Shown one piece after another: positions 1 through 9,008 of a stretch of DNA of 57,319 bases. A model generated the notes under the pieces. That model saw only the letters and a list, made by a program, of their open reading frames with translations. It had not been told where the DNA came from and made no database searches. The stretch lies in NCBI GenBank assembly GCA_903946925.1, contig CAJAXK010000151.1:1-57319 (forward strand). Direction: 5' to 3'. Positions within the stretch are counted from its first letter, which is position 1. Every line of letters begins with the position of its first letter. The position numbers and the translations under genes were made by a program. The stretch comes from an uncultured Bacteroidales bacterium. Lineage in GTDB: Bacteria; Bacteroidota; Bacteroidia; Bacteroidales; UBA4417.

Positions 1-100
1 AAAATTAATTACATGTTTTAAATAGCCATGTTTTGAACACGTCAATAATAAAAAATGATAGCATAACCAATGAGGCGAACCCTTGCCTTACGCGATGCCT

Positions 101-108
101 TAAGTTTG
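101..108 (+). promoter_or_regulatory. Putative -7 promoter box of the lipoprotein gene
   Basis: TAAGTTTG matches the Bacteroidetes -7 consensus TAnnTTTG. It lies about 70 nt upstream of the ATG at 177, leaving a leader of roughly 60 nt that contains the palindrome at 134-156. No convincing -33 TTTG was seen. Confidence 0.4.
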
Positions 109-133
109 CCTAATTGAATTCACATTAAAACAA

Positions 134-156
134 AAAATGGAATCATATTCCATTTT
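134..156. promoter_or_regulatory. Perfect 10-bp inverted repeat in the leader
   Basis: AAAATGGAAT, a 3-nt spacer (CAT), then ATTCCATTTT form a perfect 10-bp inverted repeat just upstream of the lipoprotein start. It could be a dimeric-regulator operator or an RNA hairpin in the leader. No regulator is identifiable. Confidence 0.4.
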
Positions 157-176
157 ACACCTAAAAAAAGTAATAC

Positions 177-614
177 ATGAAAACAACGTTCCGTTTTTTT
201 ATTTTATTGGCCTTATTCTTCGGCTTTTTGTTAACGGGTTGCGAAACTACCGAAACCCCTGCTACTGGCGACGATGCCCGCGATCCTTTTATTGGTTATT
301 GGCAATTCCTCGAAACCGGTGGGTATAAAAGCACAAAAGCACAGAGTTATATCGTGGTCATTTCAAAGGATCCATCCAACAGCACGCAGGTTTTGCTTAA
401 AAACTTCGGTAATCCTGGCACTCAGGATATCAGTGTTATCGGTATTGTTACCACGAGCCAGATTGTTGTCTCGGAGCAAAACATGACTAACGGCTGGGTT
501 GTAGAAGGCACAGGGAAAACCAGCAACCCAACAAAAACGTCTATGACCTGGAACTATTCCATAACCGCAGGTGGTGATAAGCTGTATTATGCGGCAACAG
601 CAACCAAGCAATAA
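177..614 (+). CDS. Putative lipoprotein of unknown function
   Basis: A 145-residue protein with a classic type II signal peptide: a basic start, a hydrophobic stretch to about residue 20 and a lipobox ending LLTGC, so Cys22 would be lipidated and the protein anchored in the envelope. The mature part is short and polar, opens with a Thr-rich linker and then has a D-P-F-I-G-Y-W segment of the kind that begins small beta-barrel or lipocalin-like lipoproteins. I do not recognise the family and assign no activity. The ATG at 177 is chosen because it gives an intact signal peptide. The gene is monocistronic as far as can be seen; xylB starts 525 nt downstream after a repeat-poor gap. Confidence 0.8.
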   Translation: MKTTFRFFILLALFFGFLLTGCETTETPATGDDARDPFIGYWQFLETGGYKSTKAQSYIVVISKDPSNSTQVLLKNFGNPGTQDISVIGIVTTSQIVVSEQNMTNGWVVEGTGKTSNPTKTSMTWNYSITAGGDKLYYAATATKQ

Positions 615-1102
615 ATTTCGGTTTCGGTAAAAATTAAAATCGGCCCATGCTGGTGGAAAGTGTTTTTGCAGCAATAACTGTTGCAAAAGGCTTGTCGTGC
701 AGCATAGCAAGATTGAAGCAAGCAGAAGTCCATCTTAAAGGATGGCAACCTTTTATCGGTCATTGCTTTCCGTTTTGCCGAAATATCCGTTTCATTTTAA
801 TTGTGTTATTCTGCTGAATTAGCCGAAAAAGCAATTCGTTTCGTAAGCAGGCTACAGAAGCCTCTTGGCGGCCTATAATCAGTTTTCATTTTGTAAATAA
901 TAGATATAGTGGCAATTAAATATTTTTCACATGTTTCCCAAAATGCGAAGCAATATCATTTTCACAATACAATCCACTCTCAAGGGATTAAACCCTTAAA
1001 AAGCCAATTAAACCACCAAAACAACTTTATTGTGGAGGTATTTTTGTCATAATAATACATTTTATTTTCATAATAGTACATTCTAAATATCCCGTGTTCA
1101 TT
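615..1102. other. Intergenic gap, no gene seen
   Basis: About 490 nt between the lipoprotein gene and the xylB promoter. No coding frame with plausible composition was found on either strand. It holds small imperfect inverted pairs (for example near 970-1010) and A/T-rich stretches around 1040-1080, but no terminator that I would defend. Confidence 0.5.
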
Positions 1103-1110
1103 TATTTTTG
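1103..1110 (+). promoter_or_regulatory. Putative -7 promoter box of xylB
   Basis: TATTTTTG fits TAnnTTTG and lies 30 nt before the xylB ATG at 1140, a normal leader length. The A/T-rich run just upstream contains AATAGTAC, a sequence also present upstream of the araC-type gene (around 7304-7311), so it could be part of a shared operator. Confidence 0.5.
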
Positions 1111-1139
1111 TACTGAATAAAAACCACGAAATTTATCAC

Positions 1140-2624
1140 ATGTATTTAGTAGGACTTGATATCGGTACTTCTTCAATAAAAGCATCCATTTTGAATGCCG
1201 AAAACGGGGAATGTTGTGCCAGCGTGCAATCGCCCAAAACAGAAATGAAAATCTTGGCACCAAAACCAGGTTGGGCCGAACAAGACCCTGAATTATGGTG
1301 GGAACATACACAATCAGCTATGGTTGAAGCCATTGCTAAAGCTGGTATAAATCCGAACCACATTAAAGCAATCGGTATTTCGTACCAAATGCATGGTTTG
1401 GTTTGTGTTGACAAGGACATGAAAGTGCTCAGGAATTCAATAATCTGGTGCGATAGCCGTGCGGTGGAAATAGGGAATACTGCTTTTGCCGAAATTGGAT
1501 CCGAAAAGTGCCTTTCACATCTATTAAACTCCCCCGGCAATTTCACGGCATCAAAACTTAAATGGGTAAAAGAGAATGAGCCTGATGTATTCAAGCAAAT
1601 ACATAAAATAATGCTCCCCGGCGATTTCATCGCTGCAAAACTAACCGGAAAGATAAATACTACCGAATCTGGGTTGTCAGAAGGGGTTTTCTGGGATTTT
1701 GAAAAGCAGGAACCGGCCGATTTCTTGCTTAAGTATTACGGTTTCGAAAAAAAAATCCTCCCTGAAACTACTCCTACTTTCGGGATTCAGGGTTTGGTAA
1801 CGGCTGAGGCTGCCGCCCTAACCGGCTTAACAATAGGGACTCCGGTGTGTTACCGCGCCGGCGATCAGCCAAACAATGCTTTTTCGCTCAAAGTGCTAAA
1901 CCCTGGCGAAATAGCCGCAACGGCAGGTACATCAGGTGTTGTGTATGGAGTAAGTAACAAAGTAAAATCCGACCCGAAATCAAGGGTCAATACTTTTGTG
2001 CATGTAAATGGTTCGCATAACGAAATCCGCAATGGAATTCTTCTTTGTGTTAATGGAACTGGCATACTCAACTCCTGGATAAAAAGAATGATGTCGGAGG
2101 AAATCACATATCAGCAAATGAACGAATTGGCTGCAACTGTAAATCCGGGGTCCGAGGGGTTGATTATTTTGCCTTTTGGCAACGGTGCCGAACGGGTGCT
2201 CGAAAATGCTGAAACTGGTTGCAGCATCCACAACCTGAATTTCAATATTCATGGCAAAGCGCATTTGTTCAGGGCAGCGCAAGAAGGCATTGCTTTCTCG
2301 TTATTCTATGGCATACAAATCATGCAAAAAATGGGGGTTGAAGTTAAAATCATTAGGGCCGGGAAAGCCAATATGTTCCTTAGCCCGGTTTTTTGCCAAA
2401 CTTTAGCCGATATTTCAGGGGCAACAATCGAACTTTATAATACCGATGGCGCTCAGGGAGCTGCGCGTGGGGCAGGTATTGGCGTCGGAATTTATACCGA
2501 TTTTGAAACCGCATTCAACGGATTGCACCTACTTGAACAAATAGCCCCTTGTGAGGCTAACCAAACACTCTTAAAAAAAGCTTACGCAAATTGGGAAACA
2601 GAGCTTGTTAATAAAGAGAAATAG
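1140..2624 (+). CDS. xylB: Xylulokinase (FGGY family)
   Basis: Phosphorylates D-xylulose to D-xylulose 5-phosphate with ATP in the cytoplasm, the second step of the isomerase route of xylose use. The 494-residue length is right for XylB. The N-terminus GLDIGTSSIKASI is the FGGY phosphate-binding motif, IWCDSRAVE is the conserved substrate-region segment, and the C-terminal half has the second actin-fold domain with GDQPNNAF, AGTSGVVYG and DGAQGAARGAG. Two more xylose genes (isomerase, symporter) follow on the same strand about 750 nt downstream. That gap is filled with repeats, so xylB probably has its own promoter (box at 1103-1110). The stop codon lies inside an AAATAGGG-type tandem array. 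Confidence 0.95.
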   Translation: MYLVGLDIGTSSIKASILNAENGECCASVQSPKTEMKILAPKPGWAEQDPELWWEHTQSAMVEAIAKAGINPNHIKAIGISYQMHGLVCVDKDMKVLRNSIIWCDSRAVEIGNTAFAEIGSEKCLSHLLNSPGNFTASKLKWVKENEPDVFKQIHKIMLPGDFIAAKLTGKINTTESGLSEGVFWDFEKQEPADFLLKYYGFEKKILPETTPTFGIQGLVTAEAAALTGLTIGTPVCYRAGDQPNNAFSLKVLNPGEIAATAGTSGVVYGVSNKVKSDPKSRVNTFVHVNGSHNEIRNGILLCVNGTGILNSWIKRMMSEEITYQQMNELAATVNPGSEGLIILPFGNGAERVLENAETGCSIHNLNFNIHGKAHLFRAAQEGIAFSLFYGIQIMQKMGVEVKIIRAGKANMFLSPVFCQTLADISGATIELYNTDGAQGAARGAGIGVGIYTDFETAFNGLHLLEQIAPCEANQTLLKKAYANWETELVNKEK

Positions 2625-2745
2625 GGAAATAGGAAATAGGGAAATAGTAAACTGGGAAATAGGGGAATTGGGGAATTGGAAATAAGAAATAGGGAAATAA
2701 AGATTAGCGAAATAGTGAATAGACCAACACGAAAATTGGCGCGCT
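2617..2745 (+). repeat. GGAAATAG-type tandem array over the xylB stop codon
   Basis: Degenerate tandem copies of a 7-9 bp unit (GGGAAATAG and variants) begin with the AAATAG that contains the xylB stop and run through the spacer. A second patch of the same unit in the same orientation is at about 3060-3127. There are no CRISPR-like spacers. Confidence 0.8.
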
Positions 2746-2901
2746 AATTGGAACTAACTCGGCGTAAAAGAATGTGCAACTGGCCTTTTTGAAACAGCAA
2801 GCTTATCAGTCCATAATTTTTTTGTTAGATAAAGATGAAAAGATACGGCATTAAAGATTAGGGTGTTGGTTTATTTTTGCCAGAATTTACAGGGTTTAGG
2901 C

Positions 2902-2930
2902 ACCCCTCTCATTTTTTCAAGGAGAGGGGG
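2902..2930. repeat. G/C-rich inverted repeat, possible terminator
   Basis: CCCCTCTC and GAGAGGGG pair perfectly around a T-rich loop, followed by a G-rich tail. It may act as a terminator for xylB, although no T-tract follows the stem; it could equally be a dispersed repeat. Confidence 0.45.
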
Positions 2931-3244
2931 CGGGGGTGAGGTTTTTGAGGAGAAAAGCTTTCCAAATCTAATACAGGCAAATCTGAATTGACTTAAAGTA
3001 AAATAAGCTTAAAAGAACTTTTGTAATGGATAATATATCAGTAGTTTATTTTAAGTGAGATGAAAGGGAAAAAGGAAATAGTGAAATATAAAATAGTGAA
3101 ATAGAGAATAGAAAATAGGAAAAAGAAAGTTCAATCCTGTTTTGGTTAAAACACAAATGCCGAAGTAATTCCCACCCTTATCCTTTGAACATCAAACCAA
3201 AAAAACATTAAATAGAGTCTGTCTATAGAGTCGGGTTTTAAATT

Positions 3245-3319
3245 TATTTACGATGTACGAGTTACGATTGACGAATATAACTCGCTGAAAATAAATCGTA
3301 AACCGCAATTCGTAAATTT
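3245..3319. repeat. Inverted pair of 7-bp-unit arrays, copy 1, upstream of xylA
   Basis: The left arm has successive 7-mers of the form NNTACGA (TTTACGA, TGTACGA, GTTACGA, then TTGACGA). The right arm, read on the other strand, gives TTTACGA, ATTGCGG, TTTACGA. A short core (around 3275-3293, ending GCTGAAAATAA) lies between them. A second copy with the same core is at 6439-6542, so the xylA-symporter pair is bracketed by related copies. Confidence 0.65.
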
Positions 3320-3373
3320 TGAATTAAACAAAGTCAATAAACAAAATCTAAATAACTCAATAACAAATTCCAC

Positions 3374-4699
3374 ATGAACACAACAATCGGTAATCAAGAA
3401 TTTTTCCCAACGGTAGGAAAGATTAAATTTGAGGGCGTTGAATCCCGTAACCCTTTAGCTTTTAGGTACTATGATGAAAACAGGATGATAGGTGGCAAAT
3501 CCATGAAGGAGTATTTTCGGTTTGCTATGGCATACTGGCACACCTTGTGCGGAGTTGGTGGCGATCCTTTTGGCCCTGGTACAAAAGTATTCCCGTGGGA
3601 AAAATCTTCCGACCAGATGCAACGCAACCGCGACAGGATGGATGCTGCTTTTGAGTTTATGTCCAAAATTGGGATTCCTTTCTGGTGTTTCCACGATACA
3701 GATATTGCTGGCGATGGGAGTGTGCAACAAATTGAAAATGAGCTTGCACAAATGGTAGCTTATGCCAAGCAAAAACAGGCAGCTTCAGGCATAAAATTGC
3801 TATGGGGAACAGCCAACGTATTCTCAAATCCAAGGTACATGAACGGTGCCTCAACAAACCCCGATTTTCTTGCTGTTGCCCATGCCGGGGCACAGGTGAA
3901 AAATGCCATTGATGCCACTATTGCACTGGGTGGCGATAATTATGTGTTCTGGGGTGGCCGCGAAGGTTATTTGTCGCTGCTTAATACCAACACAAAACGT
4001 GAGAAAGAACACCTTGCACAATTCCTTACAATGGCCCGCGATTATGCCCGTGGCAAAGGGTTTATCGGAACTTTCCTCATTGAGCCAAAGCCAATGGAAC
4101 CAACCAAACATCAGTATGATTTTGATACTGAAACCGTTATTGGATTCCTGCGCCATTTCGGCCTCGACCATGATTTTAAACTCAACATCGAAGTAAACCA
4201 TGCCACATTAGCCGGCCATACATTTGAACATGAGCTGCAAATGGCTGCCGATGCCGGTTTGCTCGGTAGCATCGATGCCAACCGTGGCGATAGCCAAAAT
4301 GGCTGGGATACCGACCAATTCCCAATCAATATTTATGAAACCGTCGAATCCATGCTTGTAATTCTTCAGGCTGGAGGGTTTACAACCGGCGGTATCAATT
4401 TTGATGCAAAAACCAGGCGTAATTCAACCGATCTGGAGGATATCTTCATTGCCCATATTGCGGCCATGGATACTTTTGCCAGAGCTGCTATTATAGCTGA
4501 AAAGATTTTAAAAGAATCGGATTTTCTTAAACTTAGGCAACACCGGTATAGCTCCTTTGATTCGGGTAAAGGGAAAGAATTTGAGGATGGAAAGTTGAAG
4601 CTTGAGGATCTCCGCGCCTTTGCCCATCTGCAAGGTGAACCTAACCTAACAAGCGGTAAGCAGGAAATGTACGAGCAACTCATAAATATGTACATCTAA
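3374..4699 (+). CDS. xylA: Xylose isomerase
   Basis: Interconverts D-xylose and D-xylulose in the cytoplasm; a TIM-barrel enzyme with two divalent metals. The 441-residue length fits the long (class II) isomerases of Bacteroidetes. Visible signatures are WCFHDTD with catalytic His107 and Asp110, [28 protein letters not shown] with metal-binding Glu, [18 protein letters not shown] and SIDANRGD. The symporter gene follows after only 10 nt, so the two are almost surely co-transcribed. The ATG at 3374 is the only start giving the normal class II N-terminus ([13 protein letters not shown]). No TAnnTTTG box is obvious just upstream; the preceding 130 nt is the array pair described separately. Confidence 0.97.
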   Translation: MNTTIGNQEFFPTVGKIKFEGVESRNPLAFRYYDENRMIGGKSMKEYFRFAMAYWHTLCGVGGDPFGPGTKVFPWEKSSDQMQRNRDRMDAAFEFMSKIGIPFWCFHDTDIAGDGSVQQIENELAQMVAYAKQKQAASGIKLLWGTANVFSNPRYMNGASTNPDFLAVAHAGAQVKNAIDATIALGGDNYVFWGGREGYLSLLNTNTKREKEHLAQFLTMARDYARGKGFIGTFLIEPKPMEPTKHQYDFDTETVIGFLRHFGLDHDFKLNIEVNHATLAGHTFEHELQMAADAGLLGSIDANRGDSQNGWDTDQFPINIYETVESMLVILQAGGFTTGGINFDAKTRRNSTDLEDIFIAHIAAMDTFARAAIIAEKILKESDFLKLRQHRYSSFDSGKGKEFEDGKLKLEDLRAFAHLQGEPNLTSGKQEMYEQLINMYI

Positions 4700-4709
4700 A
4701 ACCAATACT

Positions 4710-6371
4710 ATGTCTTTCGTAGATTTGTCAACAGGGCCGTCATCCCTCAATACGGGAAAAGGGAACCCAACTTATATAATGATGCTTACACTGGTTGCAA
4801 CCTTGGGTGGGCTGCTTTTCGGGTACGATACCGCTGTTGTTAACGGCGCGGAAAAATCGCTGGTTGAATTTTACATCTCCAAAGCATTAAGTCCCGAAAA
4901 TTACGCTTATGCATATTTGCTGATAAGCCAGTATAAAATATTGGTTGCAGTGGTTCTGTATCTGGTGGGTATAATTATTTCTGCACAGATAGTCAGGCTT
5001 TTGGGTGCAAAAAAAGGAGGGATTATCAGTGGTGTAATAGTACTTGTTTTAACAATTTATGTTGTTCAGTATCTTTTACAGGTTATTCCCGGATCAACTG
5101 ATACCGAAGCATTGAAAAGCATTGCCGACTCAGCCAAAGGATTCGTTATTTCGAGTGCTTTAATTGGCTGCATAATAGGTGGTGCTTCAGCCGGTTTTGT
5201 TTCAAAATCTATCGGAAGGAAAAAAGGGCTTGTAATTTCAGCCGTTGCGTTCACAATTTCCGCTGTTGGTGCATGGAAACCCGAAGCTTTCAATTTTTTC
5301 GGTACCCTCGATGTGTATTCATTTGTTATATACCGCATTATCGGCGGTATCGGGGTAGGCCTGGCCTCCATGTTGTCGCCCATGTATATTGCCGAAATTG
5401 CCCCTGCCAATGTGCGCGGGAAGTTGGTTTCGTGGAATCAGTTTGCCATAATTTTCGGGATGCTGGTAATTTATTTTGTTAACTACTTTATTGCAAAAAG
5501 CGGAAACGAGGATTGGCTTGTAAACGAAGGCTGGAGATGGATGTTTTTCTCAGGTGTAATCCCTGCGGCTTTATTCCTCATACTTCTCTTTTTCGTTCCC
5601 GAAACCCCTCGGTTCCTGGTAATGAAAGGCAGGGACAACGAAGCACTAACTGTACTTAAAAAAATTTCCGGTACGGATACCGCCGATGCCACCCTTAGCG
5701 AAATTAAAAACACCTTGCACGAAAAAAGTGCCCCTTGGCTTTCGTATGGGTTTTTTGTAATCTTTATCGGTATCATGTTGTCTGTGTTCCAGCAATTTGT
5801 GGGTATTAATGTGGTGTTGTACTATGCAGGCAATATATTCCGCAACATGGGTTCAAGTACCGATACTTCGCTTTTGCAAACTATCATTATTGGATCAATA
5901 AACCTTTTGTTTACAGTGTTGGCAATTTACACTGTCGATCGTTTTGGACGTAAGCCGTTGATGATTATCGGTGCTTTGATAATGGCAGTGAGTATGTTCT
6001 GTTTGGGCTTCTCTTTCTCCATGCATCGCGAAGGCATTTCGGCACTCATTTTTATGCTCTTGTACACAGCAGGTTTTGCTATGAGTTGGGGACCCGTAAC
6101 ATGGGTTTTACTCTCCGAAATATTTCCGAACAGTGTTCGCGGCGCAATGTCTATTGCCGTTGCTGCTCAATGGATTGCCAACCTTATTATTTCGTGGACC
6201 TTCCCAATGATGAACGATAACACATGGCTTACCGAAAAATTCAACCATGGGTTTTCCTATTGGATTTATGGACTGATGGGGCTTCTTGCAGCATGGTTTG
6301 TCTGGAAACTGGTTCCTGAAACAAAAGGGAAATCCCTTGAGGAAATTGAGAAACTTTGGAAGAAAGAATAG
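4710..6371 (+). CDS. xylE: MFS D-xylose/sugar:H+ symporter (XylE-like)
   Basis: Inner-membrane major facilitator of the sugar porter family, predicted to import xylose with protons for the isomerase just upstream. At 553 residues it is longer than E. coli XylE, mainly because of an insertion between the first two membrane segments (about residues 45-90). Family signatures are clear: GGLLFGYDTAVVNG in TM1, RIIGGIGVGLASMLSPMYI, PETPRFLVMKGR, QQFVGINVVLYYAG in TM7, DRFGRKP in the TM8-9 loop, GPVTWVLLSEIFP and a C-terminal PETKGKSLEEIEKLW. It starts 10 nt after the xylA stop. The symbol is by similarity; arabinose or glucose transport cannot be excluded from sequence alone. Confidence 0.9.
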   Translation: MSFVDLSTGPSSLNTGKGNPTYIMMLTLVATLGGLLFGYDTAVVNGAEKSLVEFYISKALSPENYAYAYLLISQYKILVAVVLYLVGIIISAQIVRLLGAKKGGIISGVIVLVLTIYVVQYLLQVIPGSTDTEALKSIADSAKGFVISSALIGCIIGGASAGFVSKSIGRKKGLVISAVAFTISAVGAWKPEAFNFFGTLDVYSFVIYRIIGGIGVGLASMLSPMYIAEIAPANVRGKLVSWNQFAIIFGMLVIYFVNYFIAKSGNEDWLVNEGWRWMFFSGVIPAALFLILLFFVPETPRFLVMKGRDNEALTVLKKISGTDTADATLSEIKNTLHEKSAPWLSYGFFVIFIGIMLSVFQQFVGINVVLYYAGNIFRNMGSSTDTSLLQTIIIGSINLLFTVLAIYTVDRFGRKPLMIIGALIMAVSMFCLGFSFSMHREGISALIFMLLYTAGFAMSWGPVTWVLLSEIFPNSVRGAMSIAVAAQWIANLIISWTFPMMNDNTWLTEKFNHGFSYWIYGLMGLLAAWFVWKLVPETKGKSLEEIEKLWKKE

Positions 6372-6438
6372 GTTTATCCTTTTACGGGATTACTGAAAAA
6401 CTATTTTGAGTTTGTCCCTAAAGCCTGGTTTTATTGGT

Positions 6439-6542
6439 ATTTACGATGTACGGGTTGCGATTGGCGATTATAATCCGCTGAAAATAACCCGTACATTGTA
6501 CACTTCGACAGGCTTAGTGTAAAAATTGTAATTCGTAAATTA
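6439..6542. repeat. Inverted array pair, copy 2, downstream of the symporter gene
   Basis: Begins TTTACGATGTACG like copy 1 at 3245 and shares the core ending CGCTGAAAATAA. The right arm is longer and more degenerate, ending with the same AATTCGTAAAT. It is in direct orientation relative to copy 1. Confidence 0.65.
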
Positions 6543-6642
6543 TTATTCTTGTAACAATTCACCCTAAAGCCGAAAACCGTAAAACATACCAATATAATTG
6601 ATTTATGCTGTTAGAACTTTAGGCTGTGAGTATCTAATCCGG

Positions 6643-6843
6643 GAGTCCACTCCTAAAAGTCTTTTTTCGCCACAATGGCACAAAGTCATGAAGTTTACTC
6701 ATAATTGCTTATTCTTTAGGTGTTCGTGATATCGCTTTGCTAAGTTCGCAAAGTATATAGTGTAGATTAGCAATACTCTGTGTGCCTCTGTGTTCTCAGT
6801 GTCTCCGTGGTTTTCTTTTTTTTAGGGTTGTCGGAGTGGAATC
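6643..6843 (+). mobile_element. MITE-like element, copy A
   Basis: A ~200-nt non-coding element with terminal inverted repeats GAGTCCACTCC (6643-6653) and GGAGTGGAATC (6833-6843), one mismatch apart. The interior matches the element at 8745-8944 and carries the CTCTGTG...CCGTGGTTTTC motif seen in all copies. No target duplication remains, so this copy looks older than copy B. Confidence 0.6.
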
Positions 6844-6858
6844 GATTTTCAATAATAA

Positions 6859-7030
6859 AATAAGTCAAAGGTCAAAAAGCAAAAGTCAAAGTTTATAGCT
6901 AATCAACAGTTTACAAAAAAAAAACAGGAAAGAGAGTTTTGACGGCGATTGCTCATACTTTTAATTGAATTCATTCATTCTATAGCTTCACTTTAACTTT
7001 TACCCTTTTACCTTTGCGCTTTGACTTATT
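6859..7030. repeat. Inverted pair of AAAGGTCAAA-type arrays
   Basis: The left arm (6859-6891) has units such as AAGTCAAAGGTCAAA. The right arm (6991-7030) is its reverse complement in style (ACCTTTGCGCTTTGACTTATT). About 100 nt without an ORF separates them. It matches in design the pair at 28505-28680. Confidence 0.55.
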
Positions 7031-7118
7031 ACCATTTTTGGTTCTGGCTTGTCTATGTTAAGTATTTAACTCATTCCAGCTTTTACCGAAAATAGCTTCA
7101 TACCTTATTTCAAGAAGA

Positions 7119-7222
7119 AAAAAGTACGACAAGTAGTATCGGATAAAGTTATTTGGGTAAATTCCGAAATATATCAGTTTTAAACCTTGGAAGGTAAATG
7201 TGTCGTATTTCGATACTTTTTG
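7119..7222. promoter_or_regulatory. Candidate operator upstream of the AraC-type gene
   Basis: AAAAAGTACGACAA at 7119-7132 faces an inverted partner at 7209-7222 (AAAAAGTATCGAAA on the other strand), roughly 75 nt apart; TGTCGTAT at 7201-7208 also faces GTACGACA at 7124-7131. Widely spaced inverted half-sites upstream of its own gene suit an AraC-family regulator. This is inference. Confidence 0.35.
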
Positions 7223-7333
7223 GTTTTACAGGTTTTTATGTATAACAGATTGTATAATTGGGCCAAAAAAGAAGAACCAGATTAATTTAATTCGCCAAAT
7301 AATAGTACTTTTCCGCCAAAATTCGAAATACCT

Positions 7334-8269
7334 ATGTCAACCAAAGCCTTGGGATTAAATTACTTCAAAGATGATAAGTGCCCGGTAATCCTTTATAGGG
7401 TTGATCACCGGCATGAGATTACCCATGAACACGATCTCACCGAAGTGGAACACCATCACGATTTTATCGAAATTGTAATAATTTTGGATGGACAAGGGAT
7501 TCAGGTTGTTGGTGCAAATGAGTATGCCGTTGCCGCTGGCGATGTATTTGTTTTACAGGGCCACCAGAGCCATTATTTTAAAGATGCCAGAAAAATTGAT
7601 ATCGTTAACGTAATGTTCGAGGGAAGCCGAAAAGCCAACCTTATTCCTGATAAAATAAAACAACTCGATGGTTACAGTGCTTTGTTTATCATCGAACCCA
7701 ACTACAGGGACAGGGACCATTTTAAAAACAGGTTGAAGTTGAACCGGGAAGAGTTGATTAAACTGGAATCGCTCCTTAATGGAATGTTCGAAGAACTTCA
7801 GAATAAAGAAGAAGGTTACGATATGATTTTGCGCAACCGTTTTCAGGAACTTGTTGTCATGCTTTGTCGCCATTACAATAAAATCGGGTCAACAGAAGTA
7901 CGTTCGATGGTGAGGATTGGAAAGGTTATTGAGTTTCTTGAGAATAATCTCGACAGAAAAATCTACATTACCGAAATGGCAGACATTGCCTATATGTCGG
8001 TCAGGAATTTTCAACGCACCTTTCAACGCGCTTTAGGGCTTTCCCCAATTAATTACCTTATACAGGTAAGGCTGCAAAAAGCAAGAAAACTGTTGCGGGA
8101 AACCGGACTTGAGATAGCTGAAATTTCTTCGCTTACAGGTTTTACTGATGTAAGCCATTTTAACAAATGCTTTAAAAATTATATAAAAATTACCCCTTAT
8201 AAATATAGGTCTCATTACATCCATGAAACAAATCCGGTGCTTGGCTCAACCCTTGCGCAACCTGAATAA
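7334..8269 (+). CDS. AraC-family transcriptional regulator with cupin sensor
   Basis: A 311-residue DNA-binding regulator. The N-terminal half is a cupin sugar-sensing domain (His-rich segment around residues 18-42, then a beta-strand region with GQGIQVVGANEY). The C-terminal ~100 residues carry two helix-turn-helix motifs: ITEMADIAYMSVRNFQRTFQ and EIAEISSLTGFTDVSHFNKCF, ending in TPYKYR as in AraC/XylS proteins. It lies downstream of the xylose genes on the same strand and upstream of a GH2 glycosidase on the other, so it probably controls one or both in response to a pentose or oligosaccharide. The inverted half-sites 110-215 nt upstream may be its own operator. The ligand cannot be told from sequence. 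Confidence 0.9.
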   Translation: MSTKALGLNYFKDDKCPVILYRVDHRHEITHEHDLTEVEHHHDFIEIVIILDGQGIQVVGANEYAVAAGDVFVLQGHQSHYFKDARKIDIVNVMFEGSRKANLIPDKIKQLDGYSALFIIEPNYRDRDHFKNRLKLNREELIKLESLLNGMFEELQNKEEGYDMILRNRFQELVVMLCRHYNKIGSTEVRSMVRIGKVIEFLENNLDRKIYITEMADIAYMSVRNFQRTFQRALGLSPINYLIQVRLQKARKLLRETGLEIAEISSLTGFTDVSHFNKCFKNYIKITPYKYRSHYIHETNPVLGSTLAQPE

Positions 8270-8483
8270 TGACAAAATACGTGCAAAGCAGTAAATTGCT
8301 TTTAATGTTTTTGCTTTTCACCTTTTACCTTAGAGGTTCCTTATATATCTGGATAGGGTTTACTACGATTGCATCGCGATTGAATATTGGTTAACCCGCT
8401 TGGTTTAAAATATGCAAGCTGCCTAAAGGATAAACTCATAACACCTAACCTGTTTAAAGTAAATTTATTAACCTAATAAAATA

Positions 8484-8525
8484 AGCCTGGTTAAAGTTGC
8501 ATTAATTGCGACCTTTAACCAGGCT
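8484..8525 (-). terminator. Perfect 13-bp hairpin, probable minus-strand terminator
   Basis: AGCCTGGTTAAAG (8484-8496) pairs perfectly with CTTTAACCAGGCT (8513-8525). On the minus strand the stem is followed by TTATTTTATT, so it may end transcripts from the GH2 gene; on the plus strand no T-run follows. Confidence 0.5.
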
Positions 8526-8744
8526 AAACCGAACCTCAACCAAAATATTGCAACCAACCAAATTGCAATGAAAGTGGCAAAAGTACATCAGGATAGCACC
8601 TCCCGACATGTATTATTATGAAATTATGCTGTACTATTACGCCAATTATTTGATATTGCTGCGTACAAGTCCTTTTCGCCGGCAACACATGCTTATATAA
8701 AACCTTGGATGGTCGGAATCCATTCCGAAAACAATCCATTTAGT

Positions 8745-8944
8745 GAGTCCACTCCGAAAAGTCTTTTTTGCCACTACGGCACTAGATCTCTAAGTTTACT
8801 CACAATTGCTTGTTTTAAAGGAGTTCGTGATATCGCTTCGCTAAGTTCACAAAGTTTATAGTGTTGATTAACAATACTCTGTGTACCTCTGTGCTCTCTG
8901 TACCTCCGTGGTTTTCTTTTTTTTAGGGTTTTTGGAGTGGATTC
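8745..8944 (+). mobile_element. MITE-like element, copy B, with target-site duplication
   Basis: A 200-nt element bounded by GAGTCCACTCC (8745-8755) and GGAGTGGATTC (8934-8944). It is flanked on both sides by the same 7-mer ATTTAGT (8738-8744 and 8945-8951), as expected of a transposition target duplication. The interior has no credible ORF; it carries CTCTGTGTACCTCTGTG-like and CCGTGGTTTTC motifs shared with the copies at 6643, 21069 and 47069. A related GGAATCCATTCC sequence sits just outside at 8715-8726. Confidence 0.7.
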
Positions 8945-9008
8945 ATTTAGTAAATTTACATGAATCCTTCATAGCTGCGAAATGCAATATTCCGTTTTGC
9001 CGGATGAA

